A stretch of 64,000 bases of DNA from positions 1-64,000 of the forward strand of contig NZ_QNRT01000008.1 in the NCBI RefSeq assembly GCF_003315245.1, read 5' to 3'. A program made the translations under genes and the position numbers. Below the pieces are notes generated by a model. It had not been told where the DNA came from. It worked only from the letters and a program-made list of their open reading frames with translations, and did no database searches. Position 1 is the first letter of the stretch. Each line of letters starts with the position of its first letter. Positions 15,863 through 27,591 of this stretch are shown here, one piece after another. The DNA is from Arenicella xantha (GTDB lineage Bacteria; Pseudomonadota; Gammaproteobacteria; Arenicellales; Arenicellaceae).

Positions 15863-17242
15863 ATGGCGAAAACAAAAACTGTCTACGCATGTACTGCTTG
15901 TGGTGCGCAGTTTCCAAAATGGACGGGGCAATGCCAGGATTGTGGAGATTGGAACACCTTGCAAGAGGAGCTTGGAAGTCAAAGAACAACGAGCAGCGCG
16001 AACCCCAAGGCGGCGCGGTTTGAAGGTTTTGCGCCGAAAGCTGAGGTTCAGAAGCTGCAAAAAGTCAGTGTTGCCGGCACGCCACGTTTTGGCACGGGGT
16101 TGGCTGAACTGGACCGTGTGCTCGGTGGTGGCTTAGTGCCTGGCTCGGTGATTTTATTAGGTGGCGACCCTGGTATTGGAAAGTCCACTTTGATTCTGCA
16201 AAGCTTAGCTCTGTTGAGCGAGCAAAAAGAAACGCTGTATGTGACTGGCGAGGAATCTGCCGAACAAATTGCATTGCGGGCACGTCGCTTGGGCGTGCAA
16301 GATGCTGATCTGAGTTTGTTGGCGGATAATCAACTGGAAGGCATTTTAGATGTGGCTATTCAATATAAGCCGCAAGTGTTGGTGGTCGATTCGATTCAAA
16401 CCCTTTACACCGATACCTTGCAATCTGCGCCGGGCAGCGTTGCGCAGGTAAGGGAAACCGCTAGCCGCTTGGTACGTTTTGGTAAGCAAACCGGCACAAT
16501 CGTTATTTTGGTGGGGCATGTCACTAAAGAAGGTGCGCTGGCGGGGCCACGCGTGCTTGAGCATATGGTGGATACAGTCTTGTATTTTGAGGGCGAGCAG
16601 AGCAGTACTTTTCGCTTGATCCGCGCGATCAAAAATCGTTTTGGGGCAGTCAATGAAATTGGCGTATTTGCAATGACTGATCGTGGCTTGAAAGAGGTCA
16701 CCAATCCGTCTGCAATGTTTATTAAGCGCACGCAAGATGATGCGACAGGGAGTGTGGTATTGGTCTCGCAAGAGGGTACTCGCCCGTTATTAGTTGAGGT
16801 GCAGGCGCTGGTTGATCAGAGTTCCTTGGCGAACCCGCGTCGAGTTACTGTGGGGCTGGATAATCAACGGCTAGCGATGCTGTTAGCGGTGGTTAATCGC
16901 CATGCGGGATTTTCCTTGTATGATCAAGATGTGTTCGTCAACGTGATCGGTGGTGTTAAGGTGCATGAACCGGCGGCCGATCTCGCGATATTACTAGCGG
17001 TGCTATCGAGTTTTAAGAATCGCCGACTACCCTCCGATATGGCTGTGTTTGGCGAAATTGGTTTAACTGGTGAGATTCGCCCTGTACAAGGCGGGCTAGA
17101 TCGGATAAAAGAGGTAGAGAAGCTCGGATTTAAGCGCTTAATTATACCCAAGGGGAACCAATCGAGCTGGAAGTCGAGCAAATTGGAAATAGTCGCCGTT
17201 AATACCCTGGAACAGGCAGTGAGATGTGCATTTGATGATTAA
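15863..17242 (+). CDS. radA: DNA repair protein RadA
   Basis: This 459-residue RadA (Sms) drives branch migration of recombination intermediates. A four-Cys zinc finger sits at Cys10, Cys13, Cys24 and Cys27. The RecA-like domain has Walker A GGDPGIGKST (about residues 95 to 104) and the RadA-specific KNRFG motif (in AIKNRFGAVNE). The C-terminus is a Lon-protease-like domain without protease residues. I placed the start at the ATG at 15863, which has AGAGGGA 7 bases upstream; a longer upstream frame overlapping alr lacks family similarity. The protease gene overlaps its 3' end. Confidence 0.96.
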   Translation: MAKTKTVYACTACGAQFPKWTGQCQDCGDWNTLQEELGSQRTTSSANPKAARFEGFAPKAEVQKLQKVSVAGTPRFGTGLAELDRVLGGGLVPGSVILLGGDPGIGKSTLILQSLALLSEQKETLYVTGEESAEQIALRARRLGVQDADLSLLADNQLEGILDVAIQYKPQVLVVDSIQTLYTDTLQSAPGSVAQVRETASRLVRFGKQTGTIVILVGHVTKEGALAGPRVLEHMVDTVLYFEGEQSSTFRLIRAIKNRFGAVNEIGVFAMTDRGLKEVTNPSAMFIKRTQDDATGSVVLVSQEGTRPLLVEVQALVDQSSLANPRRVTVGLDNQRLAMLLAVVNRHAGFSLYDQDVFVNVIGGVKVHEPAADLAILLAVLSSFKNRRLPSDMAVFGEIGLTGEIRPVQGGLDRIKEVEKLGFKRLIIPKGNQSSWKSSKLEIVAVNTLEQAVRCAFDD

Positions 17243-17888
17243 ACAACTCTTGATGATATTTTTGTTGCTGTCGATCAGTAGCGTCGCTTATGCTAAGTCA
17301 GTGACTGCGATAGCGTTGTTTAACGATCGGGCAATGTTATCGATTGATGGCACTAAGCCCAAAATAGTGCGTGCCGGCAGCTCATATAGAGGTGTCGAGT
17401 TAGTCAGTTCGAATACTAAAGAGGCCGTGATCTCAGTCAACGGACAGCGCGAAACCTTAACCCTCAATAGTACTACACGACTTAAACACAGCCTTGGTGC
17501 CAAACCTTCTGCAAGCTATGCTGAAGAGGTTACGTTGTTTGTTAATGATGCCGGTTTTTTTGAATCTGACGGTAGCATTGATGGCAAAGGCATTCGCTTT
17601 TTGGTTGATACCGGAGCGAGCTTAGTGGTGCTCAGTAGCGAGCAAGCCGAGCGAGTGGGGGTTGATTATCTGAGTGGCCAAATGGGCTATGCAAATACCG
17701 CGTCAGGCACAGCGCCGATGTATAGCGTTGAATTAGACGAAGTCAGTATCGGTGGCATTCGGATTAACAATGTTAGAGCGGGAGTCATCGTCGGCAATTA
17801 CCCGTTGAAACCGTTATTAGGAATGACCTTTTTAAGTCGTTTAAATATGAATCGCACCGGTAATACCATGGTGTTGAAGCGTCGCTAA
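17226..17888 (+). CDS. Periplasmic retropepsin-like aspartic protease (TIGR02281 type)
   Basis: This 220-residue single-domain aspartic protease of clan AA has a signal peptide (about residues 1 to 23, ending AYA). The active-site motif VDTGAS is at residues 127 to 132, and a late GMTFLSRL matches the family's LGM-x-FL end. One Asp per chain means it must act as a dimer. The listed start is a GTG; an ATG 9 bases later (17235) gives an equally good signal peptide and may be the true one. It overlaps radA by 17 bases, so it is probably translated from the same mRNA. Its substrate is unknown. Confidence 0.85.
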   Translation: MHLMIKQLLMIFLLLSISSVAYAKSVTAIALFNDRAMLSIDGTKPKIVRAGSSYRGVELVSSNTKEAVISVNGQRETLTLNSTTRLKHSLGAKPSASYAEEVTLFVNDAGFFESDGSIDGKGIRFLVDTGASLVVLSSEQAERVGVDYLSGQMGYANTASGTAPMYSVELDEVSIGGIRINNVRAGVIVGNYPLKPLLGMTFLSRLNMNRTGNTMVLKRR

Positions 17889-17922
17889 GCACGACATTAG
17901 CTTGCGATTGATGGCAATAAAT

Positions 17923-17957
17923 AAAAGCCGCATGGACTCGACTCCATGCGGCTTTTT
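17923..17957. terminator. Bidirectional terminator
   Basis: AAAAGCCGCATGGA and TCCATGCGGCTTTT make a near-perfect long stem with a 6-base loop and T-rich flanks on both strands. It sits between the plus-strand protease gene and the convergent folE2. Confidence 0.9.
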
Positions 17958-18096
17958 TATTGCCTAGCAACATCCTGTTGCAACTCGTACATCCTGTACT
18001 TTTAGCTATTCCCGGTAAGGAAATAATAGTATAGGACGACGGTGTTTGCCGCGCCTCACCCGACTGGGTGAGATTGCTGACTTTGTGTGCCGATTG

Positions 18097-18921
18097 CTAA
18101 ACAGACTTGTCGTGTTCGACCACCGCAAAAGCGCTGTGATTATGTATCGATTCAAAATTTTCGGCGTGAACGTAATAGCGTAAAATTCGGTCGTTTTGGT
18201 CAAACACATCAGCTACATCGCGTACCACGTCTTCAACGAATTTAGGATTGTTATACGCGCGCTCGGTTATGTATTTTTCGTCTGGTCGTTTTAAAATTGC
18301 GAATAGTTCAGCGCTTGCTTGCGCTTCTACGCTTTTAATAAGTTCGTCAAGCCACAGTTTGCTACTGCAATTGATGCCAACGGTAATGTGCGAGCGTTGA
18401 TTATGTGCGCCATATTCGGAAATTTTCTTAGAGCAGGGGCATAAACTTTTGACTGGAATGGTTACTTCCAATGTCGCATCGATATGACCTTGTTCAATTT
18501 GGCCCACAAGATTCACTTGGTAGTCCATCAAGCTTTTAACTCCCGAGACAGGCGCAGTTTTTTCGATGAAGTACGGAAACTGCATCTCGATGTACCCTGA
18601 TTCAGCTTCTAAGCGTTCCACCATGCTCGATAGCATTTTGTTGAAATTTTTCGCTGAAATTTCAGTTTCAGTTTCATTCAGCATTTGAATGAAACGAGAC
18701 ATGTGCGTGCCTTTTTGGTCGTGTGGCAAGCTCACTGACATCGAAAATGTGGCAATACTGGCGGAGCGTCGTCCGTCTTTACCAAGTACTGTAATAGGAT
18801 GCTGAATATCTTTGATGCCGACTCGGTTAATCGGAATCTGGCGAGTGTCGACGCTACCTTGAACATCTTCCATGGTTGCTGAAGTTGATTGGGTATTAGT
18901 CGATTTAGTTGCGGATGTCAT
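18097..18921 (-). CDS. folE2: GTP cyclohydrolase FolE2 (type IB)
   Basis: FolE2 converts GTP to dihydroneopterin triphosphate, the first step of folate synthesis (and of queuosine). This 274-residue protein has the N-terminal [12 protein letters not shown] segment, the [14 protein letters not shown] region and the active-site Cys in LCPCSK (about residues 161 to 163). Family length is about 260 to 310. I chose the ATG at 18921; a GTG 30 bases upstream is possible. FolE2 can work with metals other than zinc and is often switched on by zinc lack through Zur, but I see no convincing Zur box upstream. It sits 65 bases downstream of dxs on the same strand. Confidence 0.93.
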   Translation of the reverse strand: MTSATKSTNTQSTSATMEDVQGSVDTRQIPINRVGIKDIQHPITVLGKDGRRSASIATFSMSVSLPHDQKGTHMSRFIQMLNETETEISAKNFNKMLSSMVERLEAESGYIEMQFPYFIEKTAPVSGVKSLMDYQVNLVGQIEQGHIDATLEVTIPVKSLCPCSKKISEYGAHNQRSHITVGINCSSKLWLDELIKSVEAQASAELFAILKRPDEKYITERAYNNPKFVEDVVRDVADVFDQNDRILRYYVHAENFESIHNHSAFAVVEHDKSV

Positions 18922-18986
18922 AACAATGCTTGGGGGACGGGTAAAGCACACTAACGTGGCTTAATGTCGTTAAATTAGTTGATAGG

Positions 18987-20879
18987 TTAAACAGTTTTCT
19001 GCTGTTTTTCGTGTGACGGACGAAAGAACGGTGAGGCTTTAATGCTGGCCTCGATGCCCTCGCTGTCAAGCCCGCACTGCGCAAGCTGTGCGGTTTGTGT
19101 GCCGTGATCTATATATCGGTCTGGAAGACCCAAATTCAAGGTCGCTGTGGCGAGCGCGTTAGCTGCTAGAAATTCATTGACGCCAGAGCCAGCGCCACCG
19201 GCGATTACATTTTCTTCTACGGTGACTAATAAGTCGTACTGCGCAGCCAGTTTGTGTAATAGCGCTTCATCGAGAGGTTTAACAAAGCGCATGTTCACGA
19301 CGGTTGCGTTAAGTTTTTCAGCGGCCAGTTGTACGGCCGGTAACAGCGTTCCGAATGACAAAATGGCGACGTGCTGGCCTTCGCGTACAATTTGAGCCGT
19401 GCCGAGCGGTATTGTTTGCATGTCTTGGCGCTCTTGTGCACCAATTCCGGCACCGCGCGGATAGCGTACCGCGGTTAATCCGACGTGCTGATAGGCACTG
19501 TATAGCATGTCTCGGCATTCTGCTTCATCGCTCGGTGCGTATATCACACAGTCTGGAATGCAACGCAAATAGCTATAGTCAAATACCCCTGCGTGAGTAG
19601 CGCCATCGGCACCAACGAGTCCGGCACGATCTATCGCGAGCATGACATCGAGGTCTTGAACGCTTACATCGTGAATAAGTTGATCGTAAGCGCGTTGTAA
19701 AAACGTGGAGTAGATTGCCACGACTGGCTTTTGGCCGTCGCAGGCCATGCCAGCGGCAAAGGTTAGTGCGTGTTGTTCAGCAATTGCAACGTCGAAATAG
19801 CGCTCTGGGTATTCTTCTGAGAAGCGTACTAAGCCCGACCCTTCGCGCATGGCCGGTGTTATGCCGATCAGTTTTTCATCCAGTTTGGCCATGTCGCATA
19901 ACCAGTCGCTGAACACGTCAGTATAGCTGCGAACTTTCGCTTTTTTGCCAAACTCACCGGTAGTTGGATTAAACGGTGATACGCCATGGTATTTGATCGG
20001 CGCATGTTCGGCGGGTTCAAAGCCTTTACCTTTTTTGGTGACGATATGTAAAAAGCGTGGTCCTTCTATGTCTTTCAGGTTTCGCAGCGTGGTGACCAAA
20101 GTGTCGATGTCGTGCCCATCAATCGGTCCGGCGTAGTAGAAACCCATTTCCTCAAATAGAGTGCTGGGTAGGATCATGCCTTTAATATGTTCTTCCCAGC
20201 GGCGTGCGTAATCACGTACTGGAGGAATGCTGCTGAGCGCTTTCTTGGTGCTGCGCCGAACTGAGCTGACCGTCGGGCCGGTCATAAGCTTGGTAAGATA
20301 GTTCTTTAGGGCACCGACATTCGGCGATATCGACATGTCATTGTCGTTAAGAATCACCAAAACATTGGCGTCCATGTCGCCAGCGTTGTTTAACGCTTCA
20401 AATGCCATGCCTGCAGTGAGCGCACCGTCGCCGATAACGGCGATTACGTCACGATCAAGTTTTTGTTGTGCAGCGGCAACGGCCATGCCTAGCGCAGCAC
20501 TTATTGAGGTGCTCGAATGGCCCGCGCCAAAGGTGTCGTATTCGCTCTCGGAACGCTTTAAAAAACCAGATAGGCCGCCTTGCTGACGAATTGTGTGCAG
20601 CTGGTCGCGACGTCCGGTGAGAATTTTATGCGGATACGCTTGGTGGCCGATATCCCATACTAGGCGGTCATCAGGTGTGTTGAATACATAGTGTAGGGCA
20701 GTGGTAAGCTCTACGGTGCCAAGCCCCGCGGCTAGGTGTCCGCCGATTTTAGCAACGGTATCGATCAGGAAGCCGCGCGTCTCATCACAGACTTGCTGTA
20801 GTTGATCCTCACTGCAGGCTCGCAAATCAGCGGGCGAGTTAAGTGTCATCAATAATGGAAATTTAGCAGTATCGGTCAC
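18987..20879 (-). CDS. dxs: 1-deoxy-D-xylulose-5-phosphate synthase
   Basis: This 630-residue thiamine-diphosphate enzyme joins pyruvate and glyceraldehyde 3-phosphate, the first step of the MEP isoprenoid pathway. Visible are the [14 protein letters not shown] block, the ThDP/Mg motif [16 protein letters not shown] (about residues 146 to 161), and [15 protein letters not shown] in the second domain. The transketolase C-terminal domain closes the chain. Length is normal. It starts at GTG. It is the third gene of xseB-ispA-dxs, 61 bases after ispA, the usual order in this class. Confidence 0.97.
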   Translation of the reverse strand: MTDTAKFPLLMTLNSPADLRACSEDQLQQVCDETRGFLIDTVAKIGGHLAAGLGTVELTTALHYVFNTPDDRLVWDIGHQAYPHKILTGRRDQLHTIRQQGGLSGFLKRSESEYDTFGAGHSSTSISAALGMAVAAAQQKLDRDVIAVIGDGALTAGMAFEALNNAGDMDANVLVILNDNDMSISPNVGALKNYLTKLMTGPTVSSVRRSTKKALSSIPPVRDYARRWEEHIKGMILPSTLFEEMGFYYAGPIDGHDIDTLVTTLRNLKDIEGPRFLHIVTKKGKGFEPAEHAPIKYHGVSPFNPTTGEFGKKAKVRSYTDVFSDWLCDMAKLDEKLIGITPAMREGSGLVRFSEEYPERYFDVAIAEQHALTFAAGMACDGQKPVVAIYSTFLQRAYDQLIHDVSVQDLDVMLAIDRAGLVGADGATHAGVFDYSYLRCIPDCVIYAPSDEAECRDMLYSAYQHVGLTAVRYPRGAGIGAQERQDMQTIPLGTAQIVREGQHVAILSFGTLLPAVQLAAEKLNATVVNMRFVKPLDEALLHKLAAQYDLLVTVEENVIAGGAGSGVNEFLAANALATATLNLGLPDRYIDHGTQTAQLAQCGLDSEGIEASIKASPFFRPSHEKQQKTV

Positions 20880-20940
20880 AGTCTTTTAGGATTATTGACT
20901 CGCTGAGGCGAGTACTAATTTAGTGGTTAGGCGAAAAAAC

Positions 20941-21831
20941 TCAGTGTGTTCGGTTAACGATTCGTTCCGCCAGTTCACGCAACATAGAGCGTGCCGTGGA
21001 TGTGTTTCTATTATCGCTGATCGTGTCGATGCTTTCCATCGCGACGCGACAAAGATTTTGCGCCAATGATTTTGATTCAGCCAGGCCGAGCAGCACTGGA
21101 AAGGTTGCTTTACCGGCCGCGACGTCAGAGCCACTGGGTTTACCGAGTTCTTCGGTGCTTCCTTCTACATCTAATACGTCATCGACGACTTGAAAGGCTA
21201 GCCCAAGGTTTTCGGCATATGTTACGAGCGCGGATTGCTCGAGCTCTGATAGTGAGTCGCTGCACAAGGCGCCGCATAGCACTGACGCGTGAATCAGTGC
21301 GCCAGTTTTACGTCGATGAATGTCTTCCATCTCGGCTCGGTTCAAGGTTTGATCGGTTGCGAGGATATCCAGCATTTGTCCGCCTACCATTCCAACCGGC
21401 CCCGCGCTTTGCGTGAGTTGTGTGGTGATGGCGCGTGCTTGTGCATCGCTCAGCGTTGATTGGACGATTACTTCAAACGCCAACGATTGCAAAGCGTCGC
21501 CGGCTAAGATGGCGGTTGCTTCATCAAATTGAACATGATTAGTCGGTTTGCCGCGCCGCAGATTGTCGTCGTCCATGGCGGGTAAGTCATCGTGGATCAA
21601 TGAATATGCGTGTAAGCACTCAATAGCTACTGCCACCGCATCTAATTTTTCAATTGGGGCGTCGACGCTCAGGCCAGCACAATACGTGAATAACGCACGT
21701 ATCCGTTTGCCGCCATTAAGCGTTGAGTAGCGCATAGCTTCCAGCAGGCGTTCAGGTACCTGCGGGTTAGATAACGCATTGTCTAGCGCAGTCTCAACTC
21801 GAGTCTGCAAAGATTGCAATGAAAGAGACAC
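20941..21831 (-). CDS. ispA: Geranylgeranyl/farnesyl diphosphate synthase
   Basis: This 296-residue trans-prenyltransferase condenses isopentenyl diphosphate with dimethylallyl and geranyl diphosphate to give farnesyl diphosphate. The first Asp-rich motif is DDLPAMDDD (residues 81 to 89) and the second is DDVLD (217 to 221); GGKRIR binds the diphosphate. Length matches E. coli IspA (299). It follows xseB after 6 bases and precedes dxs, so the two isoprenoid enzymes are made together. Confidence 0.96.
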   Translation of the reverse strand: MSLSLQSLQTRVETALDNALSNPQVPERLLEAMRYSTLNGGKRIRALFTYCAGLSVDAPIEKLDAVAVAIECLHAYSLIHDDLPAMDDDNLRRGKPTNHVQFDEATAILAGDALQSLAFEVIVQSTLSDAQARAITTQLTQSAGPVGMVGGQMLDILATDQTLNRAEMEDIHRRKTGALIHASVLCGALCSDSLSELEQSALVTYAENLGLAFQVVDDVLDVEGSTEELGKPSGSDVAAGKATFPVLLGLAESKSLAQNLCRVAMESIDTISDNRNTSTARSMLRELAERIVNRTH

Positions 21832-21837
21832 TTGGGG

Positions 21838-22083
21838 TTAGTCGTTACGTTCGTCGAATGGCTCGGTACTGAATAAGCCATTGTTATCTTTGACTAAAAT
21901 TTCAACTTTTTGTTCAGCGTCGCGTAACACGCCGTGACAATGCTTCATTAGCACAACACCTCGCTCGAAATCGCTTAACGACTGCTCCAGCGACTGTTCG
22001 CCGCGTTCCATGCGGTCAACAATTGCCTCTAGTTCTTGGTATGCGTGTTCAAAATCAAGCTCTTTTAGTTCGGTATCAGCCAT
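21838..22083 (-). CDS. xseB: Exodeoxyribonuclease VII small subunit
   Basis: This 81-residue XseB forms a complex with XseA to degrade single-stranded DNA. The family signature DFEHAYQELEAIVDRMERGEQ (residues 9 onward, broken here for length) with LEQSLSDFERG is clear, and the whole chain is helical. The C-terminus ends in an acidic FDERND tail. It is first in the xseB-ispA-dxs unit. The large subunit gene is not in the window. Confidence 0.94.
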   Translation of the reverse strand: MADTELKELDFEHAYQELEAIVDRMERGEQSLEQSLSDFERGVVLMKHCHGVLRDAEQKVEILVKDNNGLFSTEPFDERND

Positions 22084-22148
22084 GCGAAGTTATCTGGTTA
22101 AAGTCGTTAAAATGTCAGCGGGGTCGTATTCTAACACTGCTGGCGGAT

Positions 22149-22982
22149 TTATCCGTTATTCCCGATAATTTTGTCCAGCATTCGGGTGCTCAATATACGT
22201 TTTAGCTGCGCGATGATGATCGTCGGCAAGGTGATACGGTAGCGGAGCTTGGGTCGTTTGGCGGTCAAGGCGTGTAGAATGTCTTTAGATACGCGTTCGG
22301 ATGAGGCTGAAAATCGCGCTGGCTCGGCACGACTTAGTCGTTGCAGCGCCAATGTGTAGTTAGGTTTGTGACGGCTTTGTTCGATTTCGATGTTCTGCTG
22401 CAGTTTAATGAGCGCGTTGGCTCTAAACTGTGTATCTATCGCGCCAGGTTCAATTAGCGAAATTTTAATGTTGGTGTTGCTCAGCTCTAAGCGTAGCGTA
22501 TCGCTCAAGCCCTCTAATGCATACTTCGACGCGACATAGGCGCCGCGCAACGGTAGCGCCACAAACCCCAACACTGAACTGATTTGTATTATTCGAGCGT
22601 CTGTTTGTTGGCGGAGCAGCGGAATTAGGTGCCGAGTTAATTCATGGGTTCCAAATACATTGGTTTCAAATTGAGCGCGCAGCGTTGCGCGATCTAGGTC
22701 TTCGACCGCTCCGGGTTGCCCGAATGCGGCGTTGTTAATGAGGCCGAATAGATTGGGATGGTTGGTCTGGATATACTCAACCGCAGATTGAATGCTAAGA
22801 GAATCATCTAAATCGAGTAAGAGTGTCTCAAAGCCGCGGCGTTCTAATTCGATAACATCGCTGGCTTTACGTGCGGAGGCGACGACATGAAAGTCGTGAT
22901 CTCTCAGAATACGAGCCGTTTCACGTCCAATACCAGAGCTGCATCCGGTGATTAAAATAGTTTTTTGCTGAGCTTTGTGCAT
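22149..22982 (-). CDS. Short-chain dehydrogenase/reductase
   Basis: This 277-residue classical SDR has TGCSSGIG (residues 13 to 20) for cofactor binding, LINNAAFG, a catalytic Ser in ISSVLG and YVASK for the Tyr-Lys pair. EPGAIDT and a roughly 90-residue C-terminal part rich in basic and hydrophobic residues follow, perhaps for membrane contact. It resembles the retinol-dehydrogenase-like SDRs common in marine bacteria; the substrate is unknown. It lies 65 bases upstream of xseB on the same strand, and is divergent from parE with a 108-base spacer. Confidence 0.85.
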   Translation of the reverse strand: MHKAQQKTILITGCSSGIGRETARILRDHDFHVVASARKASDVIELERRGFETLLLDLDDSLSIQSAVEYIQTNHPNLFGLINNAAFGQPGAVEDLDRATLRAQFETNVFGTHELTRHLIPLLRQQTDARIIQISSVLGFVALPLRGAYVASKYALEGLSDTLRLELSNTNIKISLIEPGAIDTQFRANALIKLQQNIEIEQSRHKPNYTLALQRLSRAEPARFSASSERVSKDILHALTAKRPKLRYRITLPTIIIAQLKRILSTRMLDKIIGNNG

Positions 22983-23084
22983 ACCTTAACAATCTGGTTT
23001 CTAGTACGAGCGAATCGCGTTAAACTTCACCGCTTATCATAGACCAGACTGATCTCGCATCAACCCAGAAAGTATGAGTAATAA

Positions 23085-25507
<2,423 letters not shown>

Positions 25508-25555
25508 CTAGTGAGTTTCTAGTGATTGATAGTCATTGGATAATGCAAAAAGCAA

Positions 25556-25580
25556 AAAAAAAGCCAGCTATTAAGCTGGC
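25556..25580. terminator. Bidirectional terminator
   Basis: AAAGCCAGCT and AGCTGGCTTT form a 10-bp stem with an ATTA loop. A-rich sequence stands before it and T-rich sequence after it, so it can work on both strands. It ends the parE unit and also the convergent DUF805-like gene. Confidence 0.9.
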
Positions 25581-25599
25581 TTTTTTGATTGACGCGCTA

Positions 25600-25914
25600 T
25601 TATTCCGAATACCCTGATAGATCCATGTCATTAAAGCGACGCTTGGCGAAAATGAACGAGAATACAATTAGAAACAAGTAAGCCGCGACACCGATCGCTA
25701 TCAGTAAGCCTTTTGCCAATGGGTTTTCGCCGCCGCTGCCAATAACTGCCACGAGAGCGCCTGCAAGCGTGATTACCGGAAATACGATCAAGATTGATGC
25801 GAGTCCATATGCAAGGCAGCGTAGACGATCGATTCGATCTTTGTGGGTAAACACTTTTGGTTGACAGGTAGCGTCGGAGTGTTGTGCTGAAACATCAGCT
25901 GATGGCGCTTTCAA
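25600..25914 (-). CDS. Truncated DUF805-like membrane protein
   Basis: This 104-residue protein begins like DUF805 inner-membrane proteins. A polar N-terminal tail is followed by DRIDRLRCLAYG (about residues 26 to 37; the family has a G-R-x-x-R-L-R-Y start), then two membrane helices. It stops directly after KRRFNDMDLSG, the family's R-R-x-x-D-x-x-x-S-G signature. At that point normal members continue with a Trp and one or two more helices. The stop codon is 20 bases before the shared terminator, so the 3' half appears lost. It may be a degraded gene or a shortened but still made protein. Confidence 0.65.
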   Translation of the reverse strand: MKAPSADVSAQHSDATCQPKVFTHKDRIDRLRCLAYGLASILIVFPVITLAGALVAVIGSGGENPLAKGLLIAIGVAAYLFLIVFSFIFAKRRFNDMDLSGYSE

Positions 25915-26023
25915 AATTGGTCTCAGTAGTTTAGCATCGCATGACGAAATTCGAGAACCTGGATTTTAGTATTTCGTTAATAGTGCGCCCCTAGACAATA
26001 AAAAACCCTGAGGAGAGTTCAGT

Positions 26024-26773
26024 ATGTCCGATATTTATAAAGCACCCGAATCTAGCTTGCGTGACCCAGCGGCGGCTGGTGAGTATGGTTCAGTCGAAAA
26101 AGCATTAAACGGAGACTATTCGCTTCGTCCGGTGGAAGTGATTAAATCTGCTTGGGCCATGTTGCCCGGCTTGAAATTGCCATTTTGGATCGCCGCGATT
26201 ATTTATGGTGTTGTGTCGATGGCATTTAGCTTGTTCCAAACTGGAATTGCTGGCGATCCTGCACAAGGCTCAGTGAACTGGGGGCTCTACCTTGGGATTT
26301 CGGTATTGCAAGTTGCTGCGACAGCACCGCTTGGCGCGGGCTTAATGATGATTGGTATTAAGCACTCTGTTGGCGCACCTGTCGAGTTTAAAGAAATATT
26401 TAAGCACTTCGACAAGACCCTGAATCTGTTTCTAACCATGGTGATTATGTATGTGCTACTAATCATTGGATTCTTGTTGCTAATATTGCCGGGCATCTAT
26501 TTAGCGATTGCATTCTCTTTTGCAATGCCGCTTGTGGTTGAAAAAAATATGGGTCCCTGGGAAGCACTAATGACGTCACGCAAAGCAATTACTCACAAGT
26601 GGTTTAATATGCTCGGTTTTGCTGTATTGGCAATGCTCGTGGTGTTGGCTGGTGTGCTCGCGCTATTGGTTGGATTGATTTGGGCTTACCCATTGGTCGT
26701 ATTGGCTGCCGGTATTATCTATCGAGATATGTTTGGTGTTGAAGCCAGTACAATCGCTGATTCGTCGGTGTAG
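26024..26773 (+). CDS. Multi-pass membrane protein with DUF805-like N-terminal tail
   Basis: This 249-residue inner-membrane protein has about five hydrophobic segments between residues 50 and 235. The cytoplasmic N-terminus (MSDIYKAPESSLRD) resembles the Y-x-A-P-x-S tail common in front of DUF805-type proteins. The middle segment with PGIYLAIAFSFAMPLVVEKN resembles that of the YciC/glycerophosphodiesterase-type membrane domain, a family without known activity. It is preceded by a GAGGAGAG ribosome site and followed by the RDD gene after 92 bases, so it may be the first member of the MoxR membrane locus. No function can be given. Confidence 0.7.
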   Translation: MSDIYKAPESSLRDPAAAGEYGSVEKALNGDYSLRPVEVIKSAWAMLPGLKLPFWIAAIIYGVVSMAFSLFQTGIAGDPAQGSVNWGLYLGISVLQVAATAPLGAGLMMIGIKHSVGAPVEFKEIFKHFDKTLNLFLTMVIMYVLLIIGFLLLILPGIYLAIAFSFAMPLVVEKNMGPWEALMTSRKAITHKWFNMLGFAVLAMLVVLAGVLALLVGLIWAYPLVVLAAGIIYRDMFGVEASTIADSSV

Positions 26774-26865
26774 TTTGGTGGCTGAGGCCGAATTCGCTCA
26801 CCGTATTGGCGTGTTACATGGAGTGGGTCGCTTTAGGAGCGCGGCGTACTGCCTGAGGTAATACG

Positions 26866-27552
26866 GTGAAGTTCGATACCATCTGCCTGGTGGAGACACC
26901 AGAGGGCATTGATTTGCATGCCGAGTTAGTTGGCTTAGTGCCGCGTAGTCTCGCCTACGGTATTGATTTGCTGGTACGTATCGGCATTTTGACTGTGTTT
27001 GGGATTGCGGTGGCATTGACTGGTGGCAAGCTCGGCGGCCTTTGGTTAGTGGCATATTTCTTGTTGGAATGGGGATACCCAGTTGCTTTTGAGGTCTACC
27101 GAAATGGCCAAACCATTGGTAAGAAAGCATTCAATATTAAGGTTGTAAACGACGATTTAACGCCAATTCAGTTTGGTCCGTCGTTGGTTAGGAATCTATT
27201 GAGAACGGCTGACATCTTCCCGTTTTTCTATGTGTTTGGCGCGATCAGCATTTGCCTCACTAGCCGTTTCCAACGTTTAGGAGATCTGGCTGCTGGTACT
27301 GTGGTTATTTATGCCGAAGAGCCCGCGTATGATTCGTCGGCACTGGATGACGTGACGCCAGTTACTCCGGTAATGGCGCTGAGCGAGGCGCAACAAACCG
27401 CCTTTATCAATTTTTCTCTCAATCGAGGCAATTTGTCACAGGCTCGCCAGCAAGAAATTGCTGAGATAATTCGAGATGTAATTCCGCAGCGTATTGACGA
27501 CCCAGTTGATTATGTGCGCGGGGTCGGTAAGTGGCTTTTAGGGGCTAAATAG
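26866..27552 (+). CDS. RDD family membrane protein
   Basis: This 228-residue RDD protein has the name-giving Arg and first Asp in PRSLAYGIDLL (about residues 25 to 35), the GKKAFNIKVV loop and three or four helices. A polar C-terminal tail of about 80 residues carries no further domain. RDD proteins are small transporters or assembly partners; some exchange Na+ or Li+ for protons. RDD genes commonly accompany SpoIIM, MoxR and DUF58 genes, as here. The start is a GTG at 26866. SpoIIM follows after 39 bases. Confidence 0.85.
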   Translation: MKFDTICLVETPEGIDLHAELVGLVPRSLAYGIDLLVRIGILTVFGIAVALTGGKLGGLWLVAYFLLEWGYPVAFEVYRNGQTIGKKAFNIKVVNDDLTPIQFGPSLVRNLLRTADIFPFFYVFGAISICLTSRFQRLGDLAAGTVVIYAEEPAYDSSALDDVTPVTPVMALSEAQQTAFINFSLNRGNLSQARQQEIAEIIRDVIPQRIDDPVDYVRGVGKWLLGAK

Positions 27553-27591
27553 TATGTGTTGGAATCAGCCAAAAGGTCATTTTAGATTGTT

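Noticed and set aside
16346-16771. Minus-strand frames inside radA
   Set aside because: They are antisense to the conserved RadA core and lack any start signal.
18921-18990. Zur box in front of folE2
   Set aside because: No sequence near the GAAATGTTATA-type palindrome was found between dxs and folE2.
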